Positions 37,601 to 45,864 of a stretch of 50,695 nucleotides of DNA are shown here, in pieces. Origin of the DNA: Hondaea fermentalgiana (taxonomy: Eukaryota > Sar > Bigyra > Thraustochytrida > Thraustochytriidae); assembly GCA_014084085.1 (NCBI GenBank), contig NPFB01000126.1, positions 65,425-116,119 on the forward strand. The letters are read 5' to 3'. The translations under genes were made by a program, and so were the position numbers. Positions within the stretch are counted from its first letter, which is position 1; each line of letters starts with the position of its first letter. The notes under the pieces are model-generated. The model worked only from the letters and a program-made list of their open reading frames with translations, ran no database searches and had not been told where the DNA came from.

Positions 37601-37683
37601 TCAGGAGCTGCCGGGGCTGCTCTTGCGCTGCGCAGTTCGTTGGCCAGCGACACGAGTCCGCCAAGCAGAAGAAGTGCCTTCAT
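34672..37683 (-). CDS. Frizzled-CRD-like single-pass receptor with cytoplasmic coiled coil
   Basis: This 1003-residue protein starts at ATG 37683. Residues 1-23 are a signal peptide. Residues about 37-150 carry nine Cys in a Frizzled cysteine-rich-domain order: C37, C46, C89 (EHC), C98 (RLC), C105 (PPC), C120, C124 (ESEC), C131 and C150. Residues about 150-540 are an acidic ectodomain with paired Cys (CEAKGGEYVLRDGDAY; CERNGGVWEPV) and N-glycosylation sites. One membrane span lies at about 546-567 (KIIAVIACVLGIAVLGAGFV), followed by RRRMK as stop transfer. The cytoplasmic about 435 residues are mostly coiled coil (LRAREAELDVQKEAVDRKAA). They include a Gly/Asp/Ala segment (LSDLDGDGHAAAAAAATA) and a basic tail. 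It probably senses or binds an extracellular ligand and links to an internal scaffold. It is divergent from the dehydrogenase gene. Confidence 0.82.
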   Translation of the reverse strand: MKALLLLGGLVSLANELRSARAAPAAPEQTAHEWGSCRRRQTGLACDDVLDVDFVWVYDGMSQAEQVADIADGLESVRNATRDEPDEHCRKRWKQRLCLTALPPCYINNEAGVEAPQRLCESECDTIWDACSRAFKHLKNDAKAHRVVNCDAVIGNEATGHSYLTRNYLAQWQGENVFVDWDTSVTDPTSGETFASPCWGKRAEEEEIYSDEDYFWNDKYLDNDDFRARCEAKGGEYVLRDGDAYSSESPECIFPTRESCERNGGVWEPVDRTEDGKVIFECYLPYLEDTYSYEENDPDVERWGAPTVTIDSGATEVTPGVWSVPFEMQLRCDAACDILVAHASAASDACDKSCAEDPTPANYHAGLVDLVPNGKWLSFVRQGRHIVRLRTVGRGKAPSAELVLDFSVVDEEVLPPSDSDIVYLRTKVLLNIGNVDSFDVYLFRVAFVEVLNADLDLDFGVPNVRVLELEETSVHTEIRTTTANQSAIEARLLDPLFVYPLAQALFNAGLINASDSCAAVAFVSIDGGSLKELRGLTTATSTTLDAKIIAVIACVLGIAVLGAGFVIRRRMKHLRAREAELDVQKEAVDRKAASLDAREQELAAKVKEMEAQEKELLSEKERLDQERESLEKEAEDAAKEVEAVEKEELRDLDPEAAEALEADEAAFHEELASGSREELEAVQKSFQDKMPIEDLEAGAERFLAAVTPVTAARRVHDAPQRLDEGQEVGDVAQLKAFRNQLQDEIDAEAFLHFVDGLVAKGALRDVAEDPRERIKQEYTASLNNLQNSIVDRREHHRAKLAERRKHRIAMVIEDAKSNTDLSDLDGDGHAAAAAAATAATAANGAATTNELVAEVLAGVERDFEAELASLRAEAPSQGEYETALARLEEKKRTDRAAKLKTLEQRRVKVRQRLQQTEAKMERERAAAEARQREVASKVANVFNKIITVEHKVNRLKEDHHSAQQQLKEELAAQKDRQRQKLLARKSRKNAKKAATKVNPVEAL

Positions 37684-38132
37684 CGCTTTCGCTTCTGACG
37701 TTTGTGCCTCGAGATGGCTCGAGCGCGACTTTTTAGCATGCCGTCTTGGCGTTTATATCTGCTCTAAGCTTTCAGCTGCTGAAGACCGTTACGGCAGCGG
37801 TCTTTCAATTGGGTCACTTGTAGCATGATGGCAGTATCCGTCTACATTGGTGCTTGCGAGTGAACCTGGTTATACTACTTGGCCTACTGTGATGGTGCGG
37901 AGGTGAGATGGGCGATTGGCGATGTGGCAGAGACCTCCACATCGGGGCTGGTAACTTGGGACATTTCCATGGCAGAATCCTTCAATAACCATGCTCGCGA
38001 GAAAGAGAGAGAGAGAGAGAGAGCGAGCGCAGTGGATGACGAGAGGGGAAGAAGAAAGGGAAGAATATCGATCGTCACTGAGTGTGGCGTAGTAGGCCCT
38101 TTTCTGATAAGATAGGAGTTCGTACTTTTTCC
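37684..38132. promoter_or_regulatory. Divergent promoter region with GA tract
   Basis: This lies between the Frizzled-like (leftward) and dehydrogenase (rightward) genes. It contains a GA-repeat at 37999-38024, TTGGCCTACTG at about 37879 and GTAGTAGGCCCTTTT at about 38088. No further gene recognised. Confidence 0.4.
37999..38024. repeat. (GA)n tract
   Basis: About 11 GA dinucleotides roughly 110 bp upstream of the dehydrogenase start. It could act as a GAGA-like or nucleosome-excluding promoter element. Confidence 0.85.
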
Positions 38133-39368
38133 ATGGCGGTGATGGCCGAGTCCGCTCTTTGCGCACTCGCCAGCAGCGCTCCAGACCTGCTGGTAAATCT
38201 TCTTCTCCAAATCTTCTTCTTCGCGTGCGCAGGAAAGTACTACAGGCCCGAGAAGAAAAGCACCCTTGAGCTTGAGACGGCGCGCAGCACCGTCGCAGAC
38301 GACAGCGAACGAGCGCTGGGGAATAGACGCAGAGGTAAAAAGGCTGGTGTTGCTGAGCTCATTGGGGACGCAAAGATGACGCTCGGCTGGGGAAGCACGT
38401 GCGAGCAGGTGGCCGCAGCGCTGCCCGAGGGCGCCCGCGAGATCGCCGGGACAACGGTCATTGTGACGGGGAGCAACACCGGGATCGGGCTCGAAGCAGC
38501 CCGGCAATTTGCCCGGCTCGGCGCGCATGTAGTGATGGCCTGCAGAAACGCGGCCAAGGCGGAGAAGGCGCGCGACGAAATTTGCGCCAAGAACAAGGAT
38601 ACGGTTCCGCAATCGCGCGTGTCGATTATCACGGTAGACCTTGGAGACCTTGCCAGTGTGGAGAGTTTTGTCAAGGAATTCTCGCAGCGTAGTGAGGACG
38701 AAAACTGGCCTCCTCTTCGTACGCTCGTACTAAATGCAGGTCTCATTCTCAGCAAGGCGGAGCGCTCGGCGCAGGGTTATGAGAAGACCTTTGCAACGAA
38801 TCACCTGGGCCACATGGCTCTTACGCTGGGGCTGCTTCCGGTCTTGCGCGAGAATGCGCCGGGCCGCGTCGTTGTGTTGTCCTCGGACAGTCACTATGGG
38901 CCTCTTGCGGAGAAAAACGTCGAGTCTGTTGAGGCGCTACGGAACGTCTTTGTGCAACCTTCAGGCGACCCGGGTGCGTCGATATCGCTCAAGAAAGGGA
39001 TGGAGCTCTACGGTTCGAGCAAGCTCTGCAACTTGCTTTTCGCAAAGGAACTGCACGCGCGCGAATCCGACAACGGAATCGTAGCCTGCTCACTACACCC
39101 GGGCACACTGATTGCGACAGACATCGTTCGCAATCAGAATGGCTTGGTACAGTTCCTTACCCGTTATGTGATTAGCTTTTTTACCAAGTCGGTGAATCAG
39201 GGAACGAGCACGACCATGTACTGCTCTCTTGCGCCGCATGACTCGCTGCAAGGACAGTACTACGATAACTGCGCGCCAAAGCGGGAAAGCAAGCGGGCTA
39301 CCTCCACAGCAGCCAAGGTACTTTGGGACTTATCGGAAGAACTTTTGGGTCAGCAGTCGCGGCTTTAA
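38133..39368 (+). CDS. Short-chain dehydrogenase/reductase (retinol dehydrogenase / WWOX-like)
   Basis: ATG 38133 (CCATGG context) gives 411 residues; an upstream in-frame ATG at 38082 is less likely. A hydrophobic N-terminal stretch (LVNLLLQIFFFACAG) is a likely membrane anchor. The Rossmann fold follows: TVIVTGSNTGIGLEAA (TGxxxGIG cofactor loop), MACRN (the Arg after the second strand suggests NADP(H)), VDLGDLASV, and LVLNAG. Catalytic residues are the Ser of VVVLSSDSHY and YGSSK (YxxxK). SLHPGT and the C-terminal YYDNCAPK are typical of RDH11-14/WWOX-type enzymes acting on hydrophobic carbonyls or alcohols. The substrate cannot be read from sequence. A run of pyrimidines near the anchor resembles a 40-bp intron (GTAAATC...GCAG), but it stays in frame and encodes the anchor, so it is kept as coding. 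Confidence 0.9.
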   Translation: MAVMAESALCALASSAPDLLVNLLLQIFFFACAGKYYRPEKKSTLELETARSTVADDSERALGNRRRGKKAGVAELIGDAKMTLGWGSTCEQVAAALPEGAREIAGTTVIVTGSNTGIGLEAARQFARLGAHVVMACRNAAKAEKARDEICAKNKDTVPQSRVSIITVDLGDLASVESFVKEFSQRSEDENWPPLRTLVLNAGLILSKAERSAQGYEKTFATNHLGHMALTLGLLPVLRENAPGRVVVLSSDSHYGPLAEKNVESVEALRNVFVQPSGDPGASISLKKGMELYGSSKLCNLLFAKELHARESDNGIVACSLHPGTLIATDIVRNQNGLVQFLTRYVISFFTKSVNQGTSTTMYCSLAPHDSLQGQYYDNCAPKRESKRATSTAAKVLWDLSEELLGQQSRL

Positions 39369-39844
39369 GATTTGTAGCGAGCGAGCCTCTGTTTTTTTTT
39401 TTTTCATGACAGCATATTACACTCGGGTCGTTTATCATCGTAAGCAAGCTCCATGACATCCTTCAACCAAGCAAGCAATCAACCAATCAATCAACCAATC
39501 AAAATCAATCTTCTTCTTTGTTCGCTAGCGTGCTGCTCGCTCATGAAGCAAAATCCATCAGGCAGCCAAGTTAAACTCTAAAATCGACTGCGAATTCTGA
39601 CGGATACAAGATCGACATTCTACGCCACGCCAACGACTCAGATGGAGGCCACCAACACGCCCCGTTCGACTAGCATCGCTTCGGCCGCGCATGTACGTAC
39701 CACTGAATCTTGCAATGCGCCAGCTCACGTGCCATCTGTATCTTCATTCCTGCCTGCTCATGCATATAAGAGCCTTTAGGAGATAGGTTCATGCGATGCG
39801 CACGAACAGGCAAAGACACAGAGAGGATCGACTCGAGTCCCAGA
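39369..39844. other. Convergent spacer with AATCAATC block
   Basis: This lies between the dehydrogenase and STRAP stops. It has a T10-plus run at about 39392-39404, the CAATCAACC block at 39471-39510, and otherwise mixed sequence. No gene recognised. Confidence 0.45.
39471..39510. repeat. CAATCAACCAATC simple repeat
   Basis: Six or seven AATC-containing units in 40 bp, very like the cluster at 23651-23695. Confidence 0.7.
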
Positions 39845-40897
39845 TTACTCCTCAGCAGCCTTGTTCTCGTCGGCCTCATACTTCCAGAGGCGGATGGTAC
39901 CGTCCTCGGAACCACTGGCAACGACCTCGCCGTCAGGGCGGTAGCGCAAGCAAAAGACTGGACCGTGGTGACCCTTGAAGGCCGTGAGCTCCTTGCCGGT
40001 CTCGACATCATAGAAGTGAACCCAAAGGTCGGAGCCGCCCGCAACAAAATGCTTGCCCGTAATTGGGTGCAGCGATGCGCCCTCGACATCAATGGTGAGG
40101 TCAACGGTCTTGCGGAGCTCGAGGGACTTGAGGTCGTAAAAGGAGACCTGCTTGCCAGCTGCAATGGTAATGGTACCCTGCGAGGCACAAACCTCGAGGT
40201 CCTTGACCCGGCCGCCAGGGGCCTTCCACTCGCGCTCCGGGCCGGCCGAGGCATCCTTTTTGGTGTCCCAGACCTGAACGGCGCCGTCGTCGCAACCAAG
40301 GATAATCTTGTTTGTGGCGGCACCAGAACCATTTTCAAGCAGCCAGCTTGCCTTTCGGATGGGGGCAGGGGCATTGATCTCCACCTCACAGGGCATACCC
40401 TCAGCCTTGAGGTTAAAGACGCGCAGCTTCTTTTCGCTGCCGCCCGTAAGCAGACGCTCGTCGTCGGGGGAGAACTCGACCGTTTTGACCACGTGCTTGT
40501 GGTCAAACTGATGGATGAGGTCGCCGTTGACGGCGTCCCAAAGCCTCGCGGAGAAGTCGCCGCCGCCCGTTGCCACGCGAGTAGCGTCCGAATTAAAGGC
40601 GGCGCTCCACACGGCGCCCTTGTGGCCCTCAAAGGTACCGATCCAGTCTCCGTTATCTGCCCAACGCAGCATCGGGCTCTTGTCGTGGCATCCGCTCACC
40701 AAGAAGACGCCGTCCTCCGCCTTGGTGCTGAAGCGCACGTCCACCACGGGCCGCAGGTGGCCTGGGCACACGATCGGGAACTTGGTCTCCATGATGCCCG
40801 CATCGCCGCCCGCCTCGGGCTGGCCCGCGCCCTCCGCCTCGCGCGTATCTTCTGCGCCCTCCGCCGCCGCGCCCTCCGCTGGCGTCTTCCGAGCCAT
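39845..40897 (-). CDS. STRAP: STRAP (serine-threonine kinase receptor-associated protein / UNRIP), WD40
   Basis: ATG 40897 gives 350 residues, the same length as animal STRAP. A short Ala/Glu-rich leader is followed by PIVCPGHLRPVVDVRFS, the STRAP-type first blade (SGHTRPVVDLAFS in animals, from memory). Seven WD40 blades follow: GCHDKSPMLRWADNGDWIG, GHKGAVWSAAFNSDATRVAT, SARLWDAVNGDLIHQFDHKH, LLTGGSEKKLRVF, ILGCDDGAVQVWD, HFVAGGSDLWVHFYDVETG, and GHHGPVFCLRYRPDGEVVAS with TIRLWKYE. In animals STRAP joins the SMN complex and UNR and takes part in snRNP assembly, mRNA control and TGF-beta receptor signalling. In a protist the RNP role is more likely. The GC-rich upstream extension of the frame to 41194 is not coding. 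Divergent from PUS10. Confidence 0.95.
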   Translation of the reverse strand: MARKTPAEGAAAEGAEDTREAEGAGQPEAGGDAGIMETKFPIVCPGHLRPVVDVRFSTKAEDGVFLVSGCHDKSPMLRWADNGDWIGTFEGHKGAVWSAAFNSDATRVATGGGDFSARLWDAVNGDLIHQFDHKHVVKTVEFSPDDERLLTGGSEKKLRVFNLKAEGMPCEVEINAPAPIRKASWLLENGSGAATNKIILGCDDGAVQVWDTKKDASAGPEREWKAPGGRVKDLEVCASQGTITIAAGKQVSFYDLKSLELRKTVDLTIDVEGASLHPITGKHFVAGGSDLWVHFYDVETGKELTAFKGHHGPVFCLRYRPDGEVVASGSEDGTIRLWKYEADENKAAEE

Positions 40898-41660
40898 CCT
40901 GCTTTCCTCCGCGCGCTGCCCCGCGTGACCGAGCGACCCTCCCTTCCTCTGATCGATCCTCGATCTCAACGATGACGATTTGCATGCATTTCGATGCATT
41001 CTCACATTGTGGTGAGGATGATGGGATGGAGCGAAGCCTGAAAAGGGGATGGGGTGAGGCGACAGCTTGGACGCACTGCCTCGACCGTCTGCTCGTGCAT
41101 TGCATTGCATTGCATTGCATTGGCAAAGGCAAAGGGACAGAAGCTCCGACTTGCTTCGCGAGCAGCTCAACATCGATCGTGTGACGCTGGGCATCTTCGC
41201 TCGAGCTCAGAGATGAACAAAAACCATATAGTGAGCCGCAAACGATGACGAAGCTGTTTCTAGCATATCGTATGCCTAAACACGAAATGTTGTCATGATT
41301 GCCGACCAATGACTACGTTTTTCTGAAAGATTTTCGACTTTGGTGCGGCAGCACACGGCGAGAAATCGAGGACCATGGCGATGACGATGACCAATGACGA
41401 TTCATGCAACGATGACATTTGCTATTCGCCAACGTCGAGTAAACGTGCAGAGAGAAGATGCTTCACTTCTTTTGCATCATGGTTGCGTTGTTGAAGCCCT
41501 TGGTGTTTTCAACGTTTCCGCTTGCACCAATCGGTCGGTACCAACCGTGATCCGTGCGGTCACGGAGGAAGTCCTATGGTACCCATTTCTAGGACAGCGC
41601 CATTGTTTGAACCAAAGGCGCCAGAACCAATCCATTGGATCAACGATCAGGGACACGACG
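40898..41660. promoter_or_regulatory. Divergent promoter region between STRAP and PUS10
   Basis: This 763-bp region contains a perfect 5-copy TGCAT repeat (41096-41120) and ATGACGATGACCAATGACGA-like repeats (about 41374-41402). The PUS10 frame is open upstream to an ATG at 41394. That leader lacks similarity to the family, so the region is taken as untranslated. Confidence 0.45.
41096..41120. repeat. (TGCAT)5 microsatellite
   Basis: Five perfect copies of TGCAT about 200 bp upstream of the STRAP start. Confidence 0.95.
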
Positions 41661-43004
41661 ATGACGGCGACGTGCGGCGTGGCATGCGGCGACTCGGCCA
41701 GCGCGACGTCGGCGTCGGGTGTGTGCGGAACATGTCTGGGTCTGCGCTCGCCAGGCACCGCGGAAAAAGCAGCGGACCTCGTGGCTCAGGCTTTGCGCGC
41801 GCACCGGGACGCGACGACGAAACAGCGCGGCGCCAACCAAGAGCAAGAGCAAGTAGAGCAGCATCGTTACGCCTTGGAAATAAGCGTGCCGGCCTCGCAA
41901 ATGCTGTGGAGCGATCTCTCCGACGCGGAGAGCTTTGGCGACTCCCACCTCGCCAAAACTGACGTGGCTGCCGCCTTCAAAAGTGTCGTCCGTGAGAAAT
42001 TACGCGAAAAGCTGCGCGAGAATGATGGCATCGTGCTTGACACCGAGGCACAAGTGACTGCACGGCTCTCTGTTCGCCACGACGCGAGTGATGAAGCCGC
42101 GCGCGCACTTCTCATTGCCGAGAAGTTGGGTCCGAGCCGCAAACGTAAGCGCGGCGAGGCAGACCTGCTTTCGCGCGCCAGACTGACCGAGCTTGTTGGG
42201 CGTCTGAAGCGGCAGTCCGGGTCTACCGGTCCTGACAACTTCATTCCGAGCCATTTCGAGGATGCCTGTGCAATGGACGTCTCGCTTACAAGGGCGCCTA
42301 TCTTTGTGCAAGGCCGGTACCGCAAGCTTGCGCGCGGGGTAAGCCAGACGCCGTGGCTTCTCAAGAACAACCCCGCTCCCTCGGTGGAATCTCTCATTGC
42401 TCCAGCGCTAAAGGAGCGATCGGGTGCGACTTCGTTCAAATTTCATTCTGCTGGTCGCGAAGATATTGATGTGCGGATGCTCGGTGGCGGAAGGCCGTTT
42501 GTAGTCGAGCTAGAAAACGCCTCTCGCATCCCAACACAGCAGGAACTTGTGGATATTCAAGAGGAACACATCAACAAGGACCCCGAAGGTCGCGTCGAGG
42601 TCCTCGACCTCGTTGTGGCCGATCGCACGTGCATGGACCGCCTGCGGGAAGGCGCTCTCAGCAAGAAGAAACAGTATACCTGTCTCGTGTGGACGGCATC
42701 GCCGATGCGGCCAAAAGATCTTCACAAGTTAGATGCTGTCAAAGATCTCGTCGTGTCGCAGCGTACTCCTATCCGTGTTCTCCATCGCCGGTCTGCTTTG
42801 GATCGCGCTAAGGTTATCCATTCGTGCGCGTGCGAATACATTAACTCGCATTTCTTCATTCTCAGACTTGTTGCTTCTGCGGGTACCTATATCAAGGAGT
42901 TTGTGCATGGTGACTTTGGGCGTACGTGTCCAAGTGTTGGGTCGCTGCTCTCGTGCGAGGCTGACATTCTACAGCTCGATGTTGAAGAGCTCATTTATAC
43001 CTGA
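41661..43004 (+). CDS. PUS10: tRNA pseudouridine synthase PUS10
   Basis: ATG 41661 (MTATCGVACG) gives 447 residues. The N-terminus has a Cys pair plus VCGTCLGL, corresponding to the zinc-binding/THUMP-containing accessory domain of PUS10, although the first pair is C-x3-C here. The catalytic half is highly conserved: CAMDVSLTRAPIFVQGRYRK, GVSQTPWLL, FHSAGREDIDVRMLGGGRPF (catalytic Asp in GRED, codon 42462-42464), VLHRRSALDRAKVIH, and GTYIKEFVHGDFGRTCPSVG. The enzyme makes pseudouridine at tRNA positions 54 and/or 55; human PUS10 also promotes microRNA processing. The accessory domain is shorter than in humans (447 versus roughly 530 residues). PUS10 occurs in archaea and many eukaryotes but not in yeast. 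The stop lies 235 bases from that of the convergent PHD gene. Confidence 0.96.
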   Translation: MTATCGVACGDSASATSASGVCGTCLGLRSPGTAEKAADLVAQALRAHRDATTKQRGANQEQEQVEQHRYALEISVPASQMLWSDLSDAESFGDSHLAKTDVAAAFKSVVREKLREKLRENDGIVLDTEAQVTARLSVRHDASDEAARALLIAEKLGPSRKRKRGEADLLSRARLTELVGRLKRQSGSTGPDNFIPSHFEDACAMDVSLTRAPIFVQGRYRKLARGVSQTPWLLKNNPAPSVESLIAPALKERSGATSFKFHSAGREDIDVRMLGGGRPFVVELENASRIPTQQELVDIQEEHINKDPEGRVEVLDLVVADRTCMDRLREGALSKKKQYTCLVWTASPMRPKDLHKLDAVKDLVVSQRTPIRVLHRRSALDRAKVIHSCACEYINSHFFILRLVASAGTYIKEFVHGDFGRTCPSVGSLLSCEADILQLDVEELIYT

Positions 43005-43167
43005 AATTTCGCATGTAAAAAACGTTCATTACGATGTCAGCATTTTGTAGTCTCTTCATCGCCGATGCATTTTTCCATGTATAAAACTGAGAGTGATTTG
43101 GCAAAGACAAGCACATCGTTCTTCCACAGGCCTAGGTCAGTAGGCCCCTTGGCCTAGAGGTGAAAGT

Positions 43168-43189
43168 CATTCATTCATTCATTCATTCA
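43168..43189. repeat. (CATT)n tract
   Basis: Five CATT units in the convergent spacer between PUS10 and the PHD gene, just after AGGCCTAGG / TTGGCCTAGAGG elements (about 43130-43160). Confidence 0.9.
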
Positions 43190-43239
43190 CTATCAGAATA
43201 GCCTGGACAAATCATTTATAGTACCTAAATCGTATTTCT

Positions 43240-45366
43240 TTAATCGCGGGAGAGTTTGGGAGTCTTGGGTGCACGCCCTGAATTTTCCTCCTTTGCCTGC
43301 GCATCCGTCGCTGCTGATGATTTCGAACCCTCTAACACTGCTGTTTTTCGCTTTTCTGCACTGCGCGCAACGCTAGCTGGGGATGCATTCGTTGACATTG
43401 GCGCAGATGATGATGATGATGATGACGATGACGATGTGGAAGAAGATGCTTGGGCACTCGAGGACTTTCCACTTTTAGAGCGCGGAACAAGGGTATTGAC
43501 TGGCGACGACTTGGTGGCCCCACTCTGCGCAGATTTGCTGCGAGGCACAAGTGTGTTGACAGGCCCCGAGCTCGCAGCAGTTTTGGACTTGCTGCGCGCT
43601 TGCAAGGTATTTACAGGCGCGTTCGAAGCGAGACGCGGTTTGGATATCGTCGTCTTCGTCGCTGCGGACTTTGATGCTACTGCCGCTGCCGTCTTTTTCG
43701 TGCTGGCCTCTGCCCCTGCAGAGGTCTTGTGGCGCGGCGAGGAGGACATGCGTGGGCGTTTGGCCTTGCGACGAGCGTCGGAATTATGTCCAGAACCTGC
43801 GCCTTCATCGTCATCGTCTTCCTCCTCATCACCCGCGTCAATAATTCCAGTCCCACCCCCCGATCGCCGCGACCCACTTCCCGAGGCTTCGCGCTTGTTG
43901 GGTCCACGACTCCCGCTGCTGGCGGTAACTCCGGCTCGGGACCCTTCGTTATCCGTATCACTATCAAGATCGCTCTCGGCGACTTCGGGAATCGGAGGGT
44001 CATCATCATCTTCCTCGTCGTCCTCGCGCACCATGCCATCGTCCTCCTCGTCGTCCTCCTCGTCGTCATCTTCCTCGTCATCGTCGTCGTCGTCATCTTC
44101 CTCGTCGTCATCTTCTTCGTCTTCTTCGTCAACATCGTCGTCTTCGTCTTCTTCTTCATCGTCTTCTTCTTCATCGTCTTCCTCATCGTCATCATCGTCC
44201 TCCTCCTCATCGTCCTCGGGCCCACCACCGGGCTTGCCGTCTTGCCGCTTATCGCTGCGGCCCTTGAGTTCGGTCTCATATCGATCGACAAACTGCTGCA
44301 AAAGCTTACTTTCGGCCTTGGGGATGTTCTCGCTGACAAAGCCCGAGAGGCCCTCGATTTCCCGCGTGATCTTTTCGAAGTCGGCATCGGGAGCTTGTAC
44401 CATACGTTTGAGGGTTTGTGTGACAATGCCTTCGATTTCCTCGCCATCCTGGGACTCGAGAAACTCAGCGTTGCGCTCCTCTGAGGAAGCTTTGGCCGTG
44501 CCGACGTCCATAAATACCTTAATGTAGTCCCGCCAGCTTCGGTCATCGAGTTCCGAGTCGTCGACGATATCTTTGGCGTTCGCAAGGCATTCAGGGCAGA
44601 ACCACTCGTCCTCCTCGGGAGGTTCTTCGATACCCAGACACGGCAGGTGATAAGATCGCGGACAGCCATCGCACAACAGCAAGTCGCCCCCTTGTTCACA
44701 GAGTGAACAAAAATCCTCATTCTCGCTCTTGATGCCAACTGAGGCCACGCGCGGCCTGCCGCGGGCACCTTTTTCGATCTTGAGTAGGACGCCCTCCTCG
44801 CCGTCAATGTTACGGGCGACCAGAATTTCGTCGTCGCCATGAAAAGCTTCCTTGAGCACGGCAAAGCGCACGGGGAGGGCTTCTAGGGGACACTCGAGGC
44901 CCGCAAATACGGGATCCGACTCAATGACGGCCCCCCAATCGCCGAGCCCGTAACGCTCTACACCGCGGACCAGAGCATTGTCTTGTGCTCGCGTAAACCA
45001 CAGTGACCTCTGCATGCGCTCCTTTTCGGCATTGCCCGCTGCAATCGACTCTGCGGCGAGGCGCTTGGCGCGCTCGTTCTCCTCGGAGGACTTTGTCTTT
45101 GGCCGAAAGTGTTTCTTGTTGAATGGAGGACAGGTTTCGAACTCGAAGCCCACGAGGTGACCCAGTTTGCTCTTGAGTCTCCGTGCAGCGTCCTCCGATT
45201 TGCCCTTACGCGTCAGCGAGCGCGGCGTAGACCCTGCCGCCGCAGCAGCATCCTCGGTCGCTGGTGCCAGGGCGCGCCGTATCACCGCGGGAAGCGCTCC
45301 TGCCGGCGGCAGAAAGTCCAGCAGGCCCGCCTTGACCTCCCCGCCACTTCCCGTGGCGCCGCCCAT
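43240..45366 (-). CDS. SANT/Myb-like plus PHD-finger acidic chromatin protein
   Basis: The frame opens at a GTG (45420); ATG 45366 (MGGATGSGGEVKAGLLDF) is preferred, giving 708 residues. A Myb/SANT-like helix set lies near residues 118-150 (LWFTRAQDNALVRGVERYGL, then GDWGAVIES). A classical PHD finger follows at about 218-262, with ligands C-x2-C, C-x2-C, H-x2-C and C-x2-C in DFCSLCEQGGDLLLCDGCPR and EWFCPECL. Acidic residues just before the first Cys (SENEDFC) are typical of PHD fingers that read unmodified H3K4 (AIRE/BHC80 class). A 70-residue Asp/Glu tract (43996-44217) follows, then basic NLS-like KAKRPRM. Three PVNTL-x-x-RSKS motifs and a poly-Ser run come last. Likely role: chromatin reader with a histone-chaperone-like acidic region. 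Exact orthology is not recognised. Confidence 0.88.
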   Translation of the reverse strand: MGGATGSGGEVKAGLLDFLPPAGALPAVIRRALAPATEDAAAAAGSTPRSLTRKGKSEDAARRLKSKLGHLVGFEFETCPPFNKKHFRPKTKSSEENERAKRLAAESIAAGNAEKERMQRSLWFTRAQDNALVRGVERYGLGDWGAVIESDPVFAGLECPLEALPVRFAVLKEAFHGDDEILVARNIDGEEGVLLKIEKGARGRPRVASVGIKSENEDFCSLCEQGGDLLLCDGCPRSYHLPCLGIEEPPEEDEWFCPECLANAKDIVDDSELDDRSWRDYIKVFMDVGTAKASSEERNAEFLESQDGEEIEGIVTQTLKRMVQAPDADFEKITREIEGLSGFVSENIPKAESKLLQQFVDRYETELKGRSDKRQDGKPGGGPEDDEEEDDDDDEEDDEEEDDEEEDEDDDVDEEDEEDDDEEDDDDDDDEEDDDEEDDEEDDGMVREDDEEDDDDPPIPEVAESDLDSDTDNEGSRAGVTASSGSRGPNKREASGSGSRRSGGGTGIIDAGDEEEDDDDEGAGSGHNSDARRKAKRPRMSSSPRHKTSAGAEASTKKTAAAVASKSAATKTTISKPRLASNAPVNTLQARSKSKTAASSGPVNTLVPRSKSAQSGATKSSPVNTLVPRSKSGKSSSAQASSSTSSSSSSSSSSAPMSTNASPASVARSAEKRKTAVLEGSKSSAATDAQAKEENSGRAPKTPKLSRD
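43471..43617 (-). repeat. Three-copy PVNTLxxRSKS motif in the PHD protein
   Basis: Copies are APVNTLQARSKS, GPVNTLVPRSKS and SPVNTLVPRSKS, spaced 18 and 20 residues, with Ala/Ser/Thr/Lys linkers of differing sequence. Likely a repeated binding or phosphorylation site (RSKS fits basophilic kinases). Confidence 0.85.
43996..44217 (-). repeat. Asp/Glu codon tract (GAT/GAC/GAA/GAG)n
   Basis: About 74 codons, nearly all Asp or Glu, within the PHD protein. On the + strand the same DNA reads as a TCGTCATCTTCC-type run that makes a false poly-Ser frame. Confidence 0.9.
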
Positions 45367-45864
45367 GCTCGCTGGCTGGCTCGCTGGCTCGCTCGCTTTA
45401 GCGCGCGCAGCGCAGCGCACGCACGTGGCGTGCGTGCTTACGTGCCTTCTGCTGGGAAATCAACTTTGCTTTTTCTATTTTTGTTTCGTTTTGTTGTTGT
45501 TATTTCGACGCCCACTCGCGCGCACCACCTTTTTCGGGGGTCCATGACTTTTATTTTCATCAAAAAGCGAATGCCCTTTCATGTCTGTCGCGAAAGGTCC
45601 TAGGTTCAGGAGCGAATCGTCAAGCGACGGTGTTGCACAGAGATACCACGGAGATTGCTGTTCTCATTGTACTTGTTTTCTACGAATACGGCAAGCTGGC
45701 TGGCTGAGACGGACGGTGCACGATGAACACAACAATCTCGCAGCTAGACTCTCCCTTTCTGCATCGTCAAGCAGTTCACCATCGATTTAAGTTAAGCCTA
45801 CTAGGTTAAACATCAAACGCACTCCCATCATTGCAAAATATTGATCGCCTGATTCTACGCACAT
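45367..45864. other. Intergenic region upstream of the PHD gene
   Basis: Promoter of the PHD gene and 3' UTR of CFAP96. It has GCTGGCTCGCTGGCTCGCTCGC repeats at about 45370-45395 and T-rich runs at 45462-45505. AAGCCTACTAGG at about 45794 is one of the AGGCC-like elements. No gene seen. Confidence 0.4.

Noticed and set aside
38190..38231. 40-bp intron candidate in the dehydrogenase (GTAAATC...GCAG)
   Set aside because: It is shorter than the two supported introns, stays in frame, and encodes a plausible N-terminal membrane anchor.
41394..41660. N-terminal extension of PUS10 from an upstream ATG
   Set aside because: The extra 89 residues show no similarity to PUS10; the family Cys motif begins right after ATG 41661.
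43256..44527. Long + strand frame with an extended poly-Ser run
   Set aside because: It is the antisense of the Asp/Glu tract in the PHD protein; the minus-strand frame has a PHD finger and coherent domains.
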